Of a stretch of 13,790 nt of DNA, positions 5,951 through 13,158 are shown in pieces. Both the position numbers and the translations under genes were made by a program. Numbering within the stretch: the stretch's first letter is position 1; every line of letters begins with the position of its first letter. The notes below the pieces were generated by a model. It made no database searches and was not told the DNA's origin. It worked only from the letters and a program-made list of their open reading frames with translations. This DNA comes from Verrucomicrobiota bacterium (lineage in GTDB: Bacteria > Verrucomicrobiota > Verrucomicrobiia > Limisphaerales > DSYF01): contig JALOTU010000053.1 of NCBI GenBank assembly GCA_025457725.1, positions 1 through 13,790 on the forward strand, written 5' to 3'.

Positions 5951-6283
5951 ATGGGCGAAACAAATACAGAACTGGCAGTTGTCGTTAACGAGGTGGCCAA
6001 CGCGGCCGCTTCGTCTCCGACTTTTTGGGACAACTACGGCGCCACCTTGATCTGGGTGTGCGTCATCAGTGCTGTCTTTGCCTTTTTGTGGTACAAGGGT
6101 CAGCTGACGCGGTTTTCCAACTATGTTCAGTTGACTCGTGAGGAGCTGCGCAAATGCAGCTGGCCAACCTGGACCGAGTTGAAAGGCTCCACGGTGGTCA
6201 TCGCCATCTCGATTCTGCTGCTGGGCGGGTTTACCGTGGTTGTTGATTTCATCTTTACCCGCGTATTGATGCTTCTCAGCTGA
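5951..6283 (+). CDS. secE: Preprotein translocase subunit SecE
   Basis: SecE, the small subunit that clamps SecY in the SecYEG protein-conducting channel of the inner membrane; 110 residues. After a short polar N-terminus comes a first membrane segment (about 30-48, TLIWVCVISAVFAFLWY). Next are the SecE signature amphipathic helix, LTREELRKCSWPTWTELKGS (about 63-82), and a second membrane segment (about 83-107, VVIAISILLLGGFTVVVDFIF). Two membrane segments lie between the one-segment type of Gram-positives and the three-segment E. coli protein. No Shine-Dalgarno precedes the ATG, although a GAAAG abuts it. The gene follows tRNA-Ser by 33 bases and is followed by nusG after 10 bases, the standard secE-nusG pair. 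Confidence 0.95.
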   Translation: MGETNTELAVVVNEVANAAASSPTFWDNYGATLIWVCVISAVFAFLWYKGQLTRFSNYVQLTREELRKCSWPTWTELKGSTVVIAISILLLGGFTVVVDFIFTRVLMLLS

Positions 6284-6293
6284 CTGTCTCGAT

Positions 6294-6842
6294 ATGCAAA
6301 GCCAATGGTTTGTCATTCACACGCTCTCGGGGCAGGAGCAGAAAGTTAAGGAGAGCATCGAGAAGCGCGTCAAGAGCGAGGAAATGGGCGATTACATCCG
6401 CGAGGTTCTCGTTCCGATGGAAAAGGTGGTGGAGGTGCGCAACCAGAAGAAAACGGTTTCGACCCGCAAGCTCTGGCCCGGCTACGTGTTCATCAACATG
6501 GTGCTCCTCGATGAAAACGGACGCATCATTGAGGACCCTTGGTACTTCATCAAGGACACCCAGGGGGTGATCGGGTTTGTGGGTGGGGAACCGCCGACAC
6601 CCACGCCCTCGGACGAGGTCGAGCAGATCAAGGCTCAAATCTCGGAGTCCGAGGAAGCCGAGCGTCCCAAGGTGAGCTTTGAGGTTGGAGAAACCATCAA
6701 GATTAACAACGGGCCGTTCCTGAATTTCAGCGGCATCATTGAGGAGATCGAGCCCGATCGCGGGAAGCTCAAGGTGACCGTCAACATCTTTGGGCGGAAC
6801 ACGCCCGTGGAACTGGAGTATTGGCAGGCGGACAAGGCCTGA
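6294..6842 (+). CDS. nusG: Transcription termination/antitermination protein NusG
   Basis: NusG binds RNA polymerase at the clamp, raises processivity, links it to Rho or to ribosomal protein S10, and so couples transcription with translation. It has 182 residues, normal for the family. The N-terminal NGN domain opens with WFVIHTLSGQEQKVKE and contains LWPGYVFINM. A Pro/Glu-rich linker follows (about 100-125). The C-terminal KOW domain reads FEVGETIKINNGPFLNFSG and ends in FGRNTPVELEYWQ, the family signature. The start is 10 bases after secE and has no good Shine-Dalgarno, suggesting coupling to secE translation. Its place next to secE, the ribosomal stalk genes and rpoBC is the near-universal bacterial order. 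Confidence 0.97.
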   Translation: MQSQWFVIHTLSGQEQKVKESIEKRVKSEEMGDYIREVLVPMEKVVEVRNQKKTVSTRKLWPGYVFINMVLLDENGRIIEDPWYFIKDTQGVIGFVGGEPPTPTPSDEVEQIKAQISESEEAERPKVSFEVGETIKINNGPFLNFSGIIEEIEPDRGKLKVTVNIFGRNTPVELEYWQADKA

Positions 6843-6879
6843 CCAGCTCATGATCGAGACAGGAGTATAGAACTTAGCT

Positions 6880-7305
6880 ATGGCAAAAAAAGTCACAGGC
6901 ATGATCAAGCTGCAAATCCCTGCAGGACAGGCGAATCCAGCGCCCCCCGTCGGGCCCGCCCTGGGCCAGCACGGCGTTAACATCATGGGATTCTGCAAAG
7001 AGTTCAACGCCGCTACCAAGAGTGAGGCCGGAATGATCATTCCGGTGGTTATCACGGTTTACCAGGACAAGTCCTTCACCTTCATCACCAAGTCCCCCCC
7101 TGCCGCCGTTCTGCTCAAGAAGGCTGCCGGCATTACCGCCGGGTCCAAACAGCCGAACAAGGACAAGGTGGGCAAGGTTTCCAGGAAACAGATTCTGGAG
7201 ATCGTCAAATTGAAGAAGAAGGACATGAACGCAACCTCCGAGGAGGCGGCGTCCCGCATGGTGGCCGGGACCGCTCGCAGCATGGGCATCGAAGTCATCG
7301 GGTAA
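6880..7305 (+). CDS. rplK: 50S ribosomal protein L11
   Basis: L11 sits at the base of the ribosomal stalk on the 23S rRNA GTPase-associated region. There it takes part in factor binding and, in stringent-response bacteria, in RelA signalling. It has 141 residues, the usual size. The N-terminal domain contains the proline-rich APPVGPALGQHGVNIM segment. The C-terminal RNA-binding domain contains KVGKVSRKQILEI and ends in ARSMGIEVIG, the L11 signature. An AGGAG lies at 6861-6865, 14 bases before the ATG, a wide spacing for a ribosome binding site. It leads the rplKA pair, 37 bases after nusG. Confidence 0.98.
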   Translation: MAKKVTGMIKLQIPAGQANPAPPVGPALGQHGVNIMGFCKEFNAATKSEAGMIIPVVITVYQDKSFTFITKSPPAAVLLKKAAGITAGSKQPNKDKVGKVSRKQILEIVKLKKKDMNATSEEAASRMVAGTARSMGIEVIG

Positions 7306-7338
7306 GAACAACATCAACCGCGGGAGAGCTGTCGCTCG

Positions 7339-7351
7339 ATTGCACCGCAAT
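7339..7351 (+). promoter_or_regulatory. Small hairpin just before rplA, possible translational control site
   Basis: ATTGC (7339-7343) pairs with GCAAT (7347-7351) around a three-base loop, ending eight bases before the rplA ATG, where a ribosome would land. In many bacteria L1 represses translation of its own operon by binding an mRNA copy of its rRNA site. I do not see a clear L1-type motif here, so the role is a guess and the stem could be chance. Confidence 0.25.
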
Positions 7352-7359
7352 ACAGATCA

Positions 7360-8052
7360 ATGCCAAGCAAACGATTCAAGAATGCGCTGAAACAGGTGGA
7401 CAGCAGGAAACTGTATCCTTTGGAAGCCGCCGTGGAGGTGCTCTCCAAATTCCCCCGGGCCAAGTTTAATGAGACAGTCGATCTCGCCTTTCGCCTGGGA
7501 GTGGATCCGCGCCAATCCGACCAGATGGTTCGAGGCACGGTTCCCCTGCCGCACGGCAGCGGCAAGAACATCCGCGTACTCGTGTTTGCCGCCAGTGGTG
7601 CATCGGCTGACGCCGCCCGGGCTGCCGGTGCGGAGTTCGTCGGTTTTGAAGACATGATCAAGAAATGTCAGGAGGGTTGGACGGATTTTGACGTTGCCGT
7701 GGCCACCCCTGAAGCCATGTCGGAGGTTCGCAAGCTCGGCAAGGTGCTCGGTCCCCGGGGATTGATGCCCAACCCGAAGACCGGCACGGTTACGGATGAT
7801 ACGGCCAAGGCGGTGCGCGAAGTGAAGGCCGGCCGGGTGGAGTTCAAGGTGGACAAGGCCGGAAACATCCATGTGCCCGTTGGGAAGGTCAGCTTTGCGG
7901 CCAATCAGATTGTGGAAAACGCCCACGCCGTGATCGATGCGGTGGCCAAGGCGCGTCCAAACAGCGTCAAGGGTGTCTACATTCGTTCATGCACAATTTC
8001 GGCAACGATGAGTCCAGCGGTGCATCTGGACGTGAAGCAGGTTGCCGCGTGA
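7360..8052 (+). CDS. rplA: 50S ribosomal protein L1
   Basis: L1 forms the movable stalk near the E site that guides deacylated tRNA out of the ribosome. It commonly also represses its own operon by binding mRNA. It has 230 residues, normal. Recognisable segments include FNETVDLAFRLGVDPRQSDQ near residues 35-55, GTVPLPHGSGK, and the signature LGPRGLMPNPKTGTV around residues 130-145. The two-domain arrangement is complete, ending in GVYIRSCTISATMSPAVHLD. No Shine-Dalgarno is visible before the ATG, and the 54-base gap after rplK contains only a small hairpin. It is 24 bases before rplJ. Confidence 0.98.
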   Translation: MPSKRFKNALKQVDSRKLYPLEAAVEVLSKFPRAKFNETVDLAFRLGVDPRQSDQMVRGTVPLPHGSGKNIRVLVFAASGASADAARAAGAEFVGFEDMIKKCQEGWTDFDVAVATPEAMSEVRKLGKVLGPRGLMPNPKTGTVTDDTAKAVREVKAGRVEFKVDKAGNIHVPVGKVSFAANQIVENAHAVIDAVAKARPNSVKGVYIRSCTISATMSPAVHLDVKQVAA

Positions 8053-8076
8053 TTTACTTTCAACTGACTACTTAAC

Positions 8077-8589
8077 ATGCGTGCTGAAAAGGCAAATCTC
8101 ACACAGGAGTACCTGACACGACTCAACGCTTCGCCCTACTTCATCGTGGTGGATTACAAGGGGTTGAAAGTTGAGCACCTCACCGAGCTGCGCAAGCGCC
8201 TCCAGGCCACCGCTTCCGAGGTGCACGTGGTCAAGAATTCCATCTTCCGGATTGCAGCCAAAGAGGCCGGGGTCGGGGAAATGAATGGGGCCCTCAGCGG
8301 CATGCTGGCGGTGGTGACCGGGCAGAAGGATATCTCGGCGGCTGCCAAGGTGGTCAAGAATTTCGGTGCGGAGTTTGATCGCCTGAAAGTTCAGTTTGGC
8401 TTCTTGGACAACAAGAGGCTGGAGGCAGCTGAGCTCGCCACGCTCGCGGATTTGCCATCTCTGGACGTGATGCGCGGGCGTTTGCTGGGGACGCTCAATG
8501 CGCCCGCCTCCACGCTGGTTCGCCTGCTGAGCACTCCGGCCAGCCAGATGGCCCGCGTGCTGAAGGCAAAAGCCGACCAGGGCACATAG
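8077..8589 (+). CDS. rplJ: 50S ribosomal protein L10
   Basis: L10 anchors the L7/L12 dimers to the ribosome and forms the stalk that recruits translation GTPases. It has 170 residues, normal. The N-terminal RNA-binding domain contains YFIVVDYKGLKVEHLTELRK and VVKNSIFRIAAKEAG. The C-terminal helix that binds L12 dimers (about 140-167, PASTLVRLLSTPASQMARVL) is intact. In Proteobacteria and Firmicutes a long structured leader before rplJ controls rplJL. Here only 24 bases separate it from rplA, so that leader cannot be present, while the gap before rplL is unusually long (140 bases) and can fold. No Shine-Dalgarno precedes the ATG. Confidence 0.98.
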   Translation: MRAEKANLTQEYLTRLNASPYFIVVDYKGLKVEHLTELRKRLQATASEVHVVKNSIFRIAAKEAGVGEMNGALSGMLAVVTGQKDISAAAKVVKNFGAEFDRLKVQFGFLDNKRLEAAELATLADLPSLDVMRGRLLGTLNAPASTLVRLLSTPASQMARVLKAKADQGT

Positions 8590-8729
8590 CACCGGATCCA
8601 ATTTCCGTCACCTGACGGTTGTCAGGCGTCGGCATTAAACAACAACAACAACGTAAATCGTCGGTTTGCAGGCCGTGAACTGAAACCACTCGTGGCCTCG
8701 GGTGACGACGAGACGAAAGGAAAAAGCAG
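8590..8729 (+). promoter_or_regulatory. Structured rplJ-rplL spacer, possible leader/attenuator of rplL
   Basis: This 140-base spacer contains two mutually exclusive hairpins: CCGTC/GACGG (8605-8609 with 8614-8618) and CCTGAC/GTCAGG (8611-8616 with 8621-8626). An unstructured (AAC)5 tract follows at 8638-8652, then a longer stem-loop, AGGCC/GGCCT (8670-8674 with 8694-8698), with an inner GTG/CAC pairing. The rplL ribosome binding site AAAGGA follows. No T-run marks an intrinsic terminator. Overlapping alternative stems suit a regulatory leader, perhaps for the extra translation that L12 needs (four or more copies per ribosome). Function is inferred only. Confidence 0.4.
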
Positions 8730-9122
8730 ATGGCACTTGATAAAGCCAAAATCGTGGAAGAACTGAGCAACGCGACCGTGCTCGAAATCGCCGGTCTCGT
8801 CAAGGAATTGGAAGAGAAATGGGGTGTGAGTGCTGCAGCCCCGGTTGCCGTTGCTGCGGCCGGCGCAGGTGGAGCAGCGGGTGCCGCGCCCGCAGAAGAG
8901 GCCAAGAGCACATTTGACGTGATTCTGGCTTCGGCACCTGCCGACAAGAAGATTTCAGTCATCAAGGCGGTGCGTGAGGTGAAGGCCGGACTGGGTCTCG
9001 CCGAAGCCAAGGCCATGGTGGAAGGGGCTCCCAAGCCCGTGCTGGAAGGGGTCGAAAAGGCCGAGGCGGAAGCGGCCAAAAAGAAGCTCGAGGACGCCGG
9101 CGGCAAAGTGGAACTCAAGTAA
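8730..9122 (+). CDS. rplL: 50S ribosomal protein L7/L12
   Basis: L7/L12, the multi-copy acidic stalk protein whose C-terminal domain contacts EF-Tu, EF-G, IF2 and RF3; 130 residues. The N-terminal helical dimerisation domain (1-33) is followed by an Ala/Gly/Pro-rich flexible hinge (about 35-58). The C-terminal domain (about 60-130) contains TFDVILASAPADKKISVIKA and VREVKAGLGLAEAKAMVE, with the conserved lysines that bind the factors. It has one of the better ribosome binding sites in the window (AAAGGA, nine bases before the ATG), in keeping with its higher copy number than L10. Downstream hairpins separate it from rpoB. Confidence 0.98.
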   Translation: MALDKAKIVEELSNATVLEIAGLVKELEEKWGVSAAAPVAVAAAGAGGAAGAAPAEEAKSTFDVILASAPADKKISVIKAVREVKAGLGLAEAKAMVEGAPKPVLEGVEKAEAEAAKKKLEDAGGKVELK

Positions 9123-9137
9123 TTGGAATTCAAGGTG

Positions 9138-9206
9138 GGGCGGCAGTTCGGGTGTTGCCGCCCTTCCTTGCTCTTGTGGCGAGGCGGCCTGATGGAAGGC
9201 CGCTTT
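9138..9206 (+). terminator. Tandem hairpins between rplL and rpoB, probable attenuator
   Basis: The first hairpin is a perfect 8-bp stem, GGGCGGCA (9138-9145) with TGCCGCCC (9156-9163), followed by a T-rich TTCCTTGCTCTT. The second is GCGGCC (9184-9189) with GGCCGC (9198-9203), extendable by G-U and A-U pairs into the following TTT. Neither is followed by a long unbroken T-run, so termination would be partial. E. coli has an attenuator at exactly this point, which makes RNA polymerase subunits less abundant than ribosomal proteins, and the same role is likely here. Confidence 0.65.
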
Positions 9207-9319
9207 CGCATCAAAGCCCGATAAGAGCCCCGCGAATTCGGCGACAGGATTCAGTCGGGTCAGAATGATGGGTAAACAACGTAATGGGCCGGGTTCCCCA
9301 TTACACAGCAAAGGATCAC

Positions 9320-12208
9320 ATGGTAACGCGCTCAACGGAACGTCAAAACTTCGGCAGGATCAAGGAGATCACCACGCCGCCGAACCTGATCGAACTGCAA
9401 ACCAACTCCTATGCGGAGTTTTTGCAGGCCGACGTGCCCGCTTCAAAACGCCAGAGCATCGGCCTGCAGGCGGTGTTCACGGAAGTGTTTCCCATCGAGA
9501 GCTACGACGGCAAATGCCGGCTCGAGTTCAAGGATTATGAAATTGGCGAGCCCAAGATCACCTGGCTCAACTGTCTGCGCGAAGGTCTGACCTATGGCGC
9601 GCCGCTTTATGTCACTTTCCTTATCAAGGATGAAAACGGCACGAAGGAGGAGAGGGTCTTCATGGGGGAGTTGCCCCTGATGACCCCTCAGGGCACGTTT
9701 GTCATCAATGGCGCGGAACGGGTCATCGTGAGTCAGCTGCACCGTTCTCCCGGGCTGGCCTTCGAGGCCACCCAGCATCCCAATGGCAAGATCCTACACT
9801 CGTTTCGGATCATCCCTGACCGTGGCTCCTGGTACGAGGCACAGTTCGACACCAGCGACCTGCTGTATGTGTATCTGGATCGCAAGAAGCGCCGCCGGAA
9901 GTTTCTCACCACCACTCTCTTTCGCGCGCTGGTGGGCATCGACGATGATTCCAAGAGCAAGAAGGGCGAAGAGAAGAACCGGGGCACGGACGAGGAAATC
10001 CTGAAGCTTTTCTATGACATTGAGACGCTGACCCTGAAGGCCGCCGAGAAGCTGGACGATCTCACCAACAAGGTGTTGATCGAGGACGCCATCGATCTTG
10101 ACCGCGGGCTTGTTGTGGCCCGCGCCTTTGAACCGCTTTCCAAGGCCGTGCTCAAACAGCTGGCCGAGCTCGGCCTCAAGACCATCAAGGTGGTGGATAC
10201 CTCCCTGGATGATGGAATCATCATCAAATGCATGAAGAAGGATCCCGCCAAGAATGAAGAGGAGGCGCTCAAGGATATTTATCGCCGGCTGCGTCCGGGT
10301 GATCCCCCCACGGCCTCCAATGCCCGGGCGCTCATCAAGCGGCTCTTCTTCGATTCCAAGCGTTACGACCTCGGGCGTGTGGGGCGTTACAAGATCAATC
10401 AAAAGCTGGGCCTCAAGGATGGGGACTCGCGCATTCTCACCCGTGAGGACCTCGTCGCCGCCACCCGCTATCTCCTGCGCTTGAAGGCAGGCGAAGGCTC
10501 GCTGGACGATATTGATCATCTGGGCAGCCGCCGCATTCGCACGGTGGGTGAACTGCTGGCGAACCAGTGCCGTGTGGGGTTGGCCCGCACCGAGCGATTG
10601 GTCAAGGAGCGCATGACGCTGTTCGACCAGAGCGAAGACCAGATGACGCCCCAAAAGCTCATCAACCCTAAGGCACTTTCGGCAGTCATCCGTGATTTCT
10701 TCGGCCGCAGTCAGCTGAGTCAATTCATGGACCAGATCAATCCGCTGGCTGAATTGACGCATAAACGCCGGCTATCCGCACTCGGGCCCGGGGGCCTTTC
10801 CCGGGACCGCGCGGGCTTCGAGGTTCGTGACGTGCATCCTTCTCATTACGGACGCATCTGCCCGATTGAAACGCCCGAGGGGCCGAACATTGGGCTGATT
10901 GCCTCCATGGCCTCCTTTGCGCGGATTAATGATTTTGGGTTCTTGGAGACGCCGTACCGCAAGGTCGCCAACGGGAAAGTGACGAATCAAATCGACTACC
11001 TGACCGCGGATCGCGAGGAGAACTTCTTCATCGCCCAGGCCAACACGCCGGTGGATGACAAGATGCAGTTCCAGGGCGAACGCGTCGTGTGTCGCGGTAA
11101 GGGGGATTTCGTGGATGTGGAGGCCCCCCGGGTCGACTACATGGATGTTTCCCCCAAGCAGTTGGTCTCCGTGGCCGCGAGCCTCATTCCCTTCCTGGAG
11201 CACGACGACGCCAACCGGGCTCTGATGGGGTCCAACATGCAACGCCAGGCTGTGCCGCTGCTGGTAACGGAATCGCCGCTGGTGGCCACAGGACTCGAGG
11301 AGCGTGTGGCCCGCGATTCCCGTGCGGTCATCATTGCGGAGGAATCCGGCAAAGTCGCCTCCGTGACCGGGGATCAAATTGTGGTTACCAAGGACGGCAA
11401 GCTTCCGGAAGGCAAACGCAAGCTCAAGCATGATCCCGAGAAAGGCGTGTGGGTGTATTCGGTTCGCAAATTCATGCGTTCGAACGCGGCGACCAGCATC
11501 AACCAGAAGGTGCTCGTCAAGAACGGCGACCATGTCAAAGCCGGCCAGATCATTGCCGATGGTCCCTGCACCCAATTCGGGGAGCTGGCGCTGGGGCGCA
11601 ATGTGCTGGTGGCATTCATGCCCTGGAACGGATACAACTTCGAGGACGCCATCATGATCAGCGAGCGCATCGTCAAGGACGATGTGTTCACTTCCATTCA
11701 CATCGACGAATTCGAAGTGGCGGCCCGGGATACCAAGCTGGGACCCGAGGAGATCACTCGTGACATTCCCAATGTGGGTGACGAGGCGCTCAAGAACCTT
11801 GGCCCGGACGGAGTCATCCGCATCGGCGCCGAAGTGAAGCCGGGCGATATTCTGGTCGGAAAAATCACGCCCAAGAGCGAGACCGAACTGGCTCCCGAGG
11901 AACGGTTGCTGCGCGCCATCTTTGGCGAAAAGGCGGCGGATGTGAAGGACACCTCCCTCAAGGTCCCGTCGGGCACCTATGGCATCGTCATGGATGTAAA
12001 GGTGTCCGCCAAGAAGGACAGTGAAAAGCAAGCTTCCCCGGTGACGGAGAAGAAGCACGCCAAGCAGGTCGAGGACGATCATCGCAAGAAGACCGACGAG
12101 CTGCGCGAGCAGTTGACCGAGGCGTTGTCCAACATCCTTCTGGGTGAGAAGATCCCCCTGGACGTGGTCAACAGTGAACCCCTCTCCCATCCGCAACAAG
12201 ATCAATGA
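9320..12208 (+). CDS. rpoB: RNA polymerase beta subunit, N-terminal piece (frame broken near 12176)
   Basis: First three-quarters of the beta subunit, which with RpoC forms the polymerase catalytic core. I prefer ATG 9320 (MVTRSTERQNFGRIKE...), which starts where relatives start and has AAAGGA four bases upstream. ATG 9284 would add 12 residues without a ribosome binding site. Visible blocks: MGELPLMTPQGTFVINGAER (fork and lobe), the rifampicin region SQLSQFMDQINPLAELTHKR (about 10710-10770), ERAGFEV-like SRDRAGFEVRDVHPSHYGR, CPIETPEGPNIGLI, AFMPWNGYNFEDAI, and LLGEKIPLDVVNSE. Right after NSE (12176) family homology stops, and the frame ends 10 codons later at 12208. Homology resumes one frame over with PSPIRNKI. 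Relatives have about 30 residues between these two points, so a segment seems to be missing. As rpoB is essential, an error in the sequence is the most likely cause. Confidence 0.95.
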   Translation: MVTRSTERQNFGRIKEITTPPNLIELQTNSYAEFLQADVPASKRQSIGLQAVFTEVFPIESYDGKCRLEFKDYEIGEPKITWLNCLREGLTYGAPLYVTFLIKDENGTKEERVFMGELPLMTPQGTFVINGAERVIVSQLHRSPGLAFEATQHPNGKILHSFRIIPDRGSWYEAQFDTSDLLYVYLDRKKRRRKFLTTTLFRALVGIDDDSKSKKGEEKNRGTDEEILKLFYDIETLTLKAAEKLDDLTNKVLIEDAIDLDRGLVVARAFEPLSKAVLKQLAELGLKTIKVVDTSLDDGIIIKCMKKDPAKNEEEALKDIYRRLRPGDPPTASNARALIKRLFFDSKRYDLGRVGRYKINQKLGLKDGDSRILTREDLVAATRYLLRLKAGEGSLDDIDHLGSRRIRTVGELLANQCRVGLARTERLVKERMTLFDQSEDQMTPQKLINPKALSAVIRDFFGRSQLSQFMDQINPLAELTHKRRLSALGPGGLSRDRAGFEVRDVHPSHYGRICPIETPEGPNIGLIASMASFARINDFGFLETPYRKVANGKVTNQIDYLTADREENFFIAQANTPVDDKMQFQGERVVCRGKGDFVDVEAPRVDYMDVSPKQLVSVAASLIPFLEHDDANRALMGSNMQRQAVPLLVTESPLVATGLEERVARDSRAVIIAEESGKVASVTGDQIVVTKDGKLPEGKRKLKHDPEKGVWVYSVRKFMRSNAATSINQKVLVKNGDHVKAGQIIADGPCTQFGELALGRNVLVAFMPWNGYNFEDAIMISERIVKDDVFTSIHIDEFEVAARDTKLGPEEITRDIPNVGDEALKNLGPDGVIRIGAEVKPGDILVGKITPKSETELAPEERLLRAIFGEKAADVKDTSLKVPSGTYGIVMDVKVSAKKDSEKQASPVTEKKHAKQVEDDHRKKTDELREQLTEALSNILLGEKIPLDVVNSEPLSHPQQDQ

Positions 12209-13118
12209 AATCATCGGCGGCTTCCGCAAGAAGTTCGACGACCTGCAGATGCAGTACGACGAGGAGATTGAGCGCGCGGAATCGGGCGAGGGCTTCGATA
12301 CCGGGGTGGTCAAGTCGGTGAAGGTGTATATCGCCTCGAAACGCAAGTTGTCGGTCGGCGACAAGATGGCTGGGCGGCACGGGAACAAGGGTGTGGTGGC
12401 CAAGATCGTGCCGGAGGAGGACATGCCGTTCCTCGCTGACGGGACGGCAGTGGATATCGTGTTGAATCCGCTGGGGGTTCCTTCCCGTATGAACGTGGGG
12501 CAGGTTTTGGAGACGCACTTGGGCTGGGCGTGCAAGGTGCTCGGGATGAAGATCGCCACGCCCGTGTTCGACGGCATCAAGGAGGCCGAGGTGCGGGGCT
12601 ATCTCGCCGAGGCCGGAAAGAAACTGGCCCAGGATGGGGAGCCCAGGCTGGTCGGTGAAAATGGGAAAGCCACGCTTTACAACGGGCGAACCGGGGAAGC
12701 CTTCGACCAGGAGGTGGTGGTGGGATTCATTTACATGATGAAACTCGGGCATCTGGTGGCGGACAAAATCCACGCGCGCGCTGTGGGCCCCTACTCGCTG
12801 GTGACCCAGCAGCCACTGGGCGGCAAGGCTCAATACGGTGGCCAGCGGTTCGGCGAGATGGAAGTGTGGGCGATGGAAGCCTACGGAGCCGCCTATGCGC
12901 TGCAGGAGTTGCTGACGGTCAAGTCAGACGATGTCCAGGGCCGCACCCGCACGTATGAGGCAATTGTGAAGGGGGACAACAGTCTTGAAGCCGGCATTCC
13001 CGAATCCTTCAACGTGCTGGTGAAGGAAATGCAATCGCTCGGGCTCGACGTCAAGGTGGGTTACACGAATCCCGTCGACCAACCGGCAGAGCCCGCCAGC
13101 ATCTTGGGCGCGGCCTGA
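12144..13118 (+). CDS. rpoB: RNA polymerase beta subunit, C-terminal piece
   Basis: Continuation of rpoB in a different frame from the N-terminal piece. The frame is open from 12144, but true homology begins at about 12177 with NPSPIRNKINEII; the ATG at 12144 overlaps the upstream piece out of frame and is not a real start. The coding content is the conserved beta C-terminus. It includes VYIASKRKLSVGDKMAGRHG (with lysines near the active site), the NPLGVPSRMNVGQVLETHLG block, FDGIKEAEVRGYLAEAGK, and the clamp/anchor region SLVTQQPLGGKAQYGGQRFG. It ends with PESFNVLVKEMQSLGLDVKV. The stop is TGA 13116-13118, 40 bases before rpoC. The two pieces together span about 1267 codons from ATG 9320, slightly short for a beta subunit of this type, in line with a small missing segment. 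Confidence 0.95.
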   Translation: MRRSPWTWSTVNPSPIRNKINEIIGGFRKKFDDLQMQYDEEIERAESGEGFDTGVVKSVKVYIASKRKLSVGDKMAGRHGNKGVVAKIVPEEDMPFLADGTAVDIVLNPLGVPSRMNVGQVLETHLGWACKVLGMKIATPVFDGIKEAEVRGYLAEAGKKLAQDGEPRLVGENGKATLYNGRTGEAFDQEVVVGFIYMMKLGHLVADKIHARAVGPYSLVTQQPLGGKAQYGGQRFGEMEVWAMEAYGAAYALQELLTVKSDDVQGRTRTYEAIVKGDNSLEAGIPESFNVLVKEMQSLGLDVKVGYTNPVDQPAEPASILGAA

Positions 13119-13158
13119 TGCAAGTGACAGTTTAACCTAGAGCCTTTATCCAAAGATT

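Noticed and set aside
10697..10795. Ile at the E. coli N518 position and Ala at S522 in the rifampicin-binding region
   Set aside because: Both positions vary naturally among susceptible bacteria, and the key contacts (D516, H526, R529, S531 equivalents) are unchanged. There is no ground for a resistance claim.
10772..12580. A 602-codon open frame on the minus strand opposite rpoB
   Set aside because: It is the mirror of GC-biased codon use in rpoB. Its peptide has no recognisable domain, and the + strand carries an unmistakable beta subunit.
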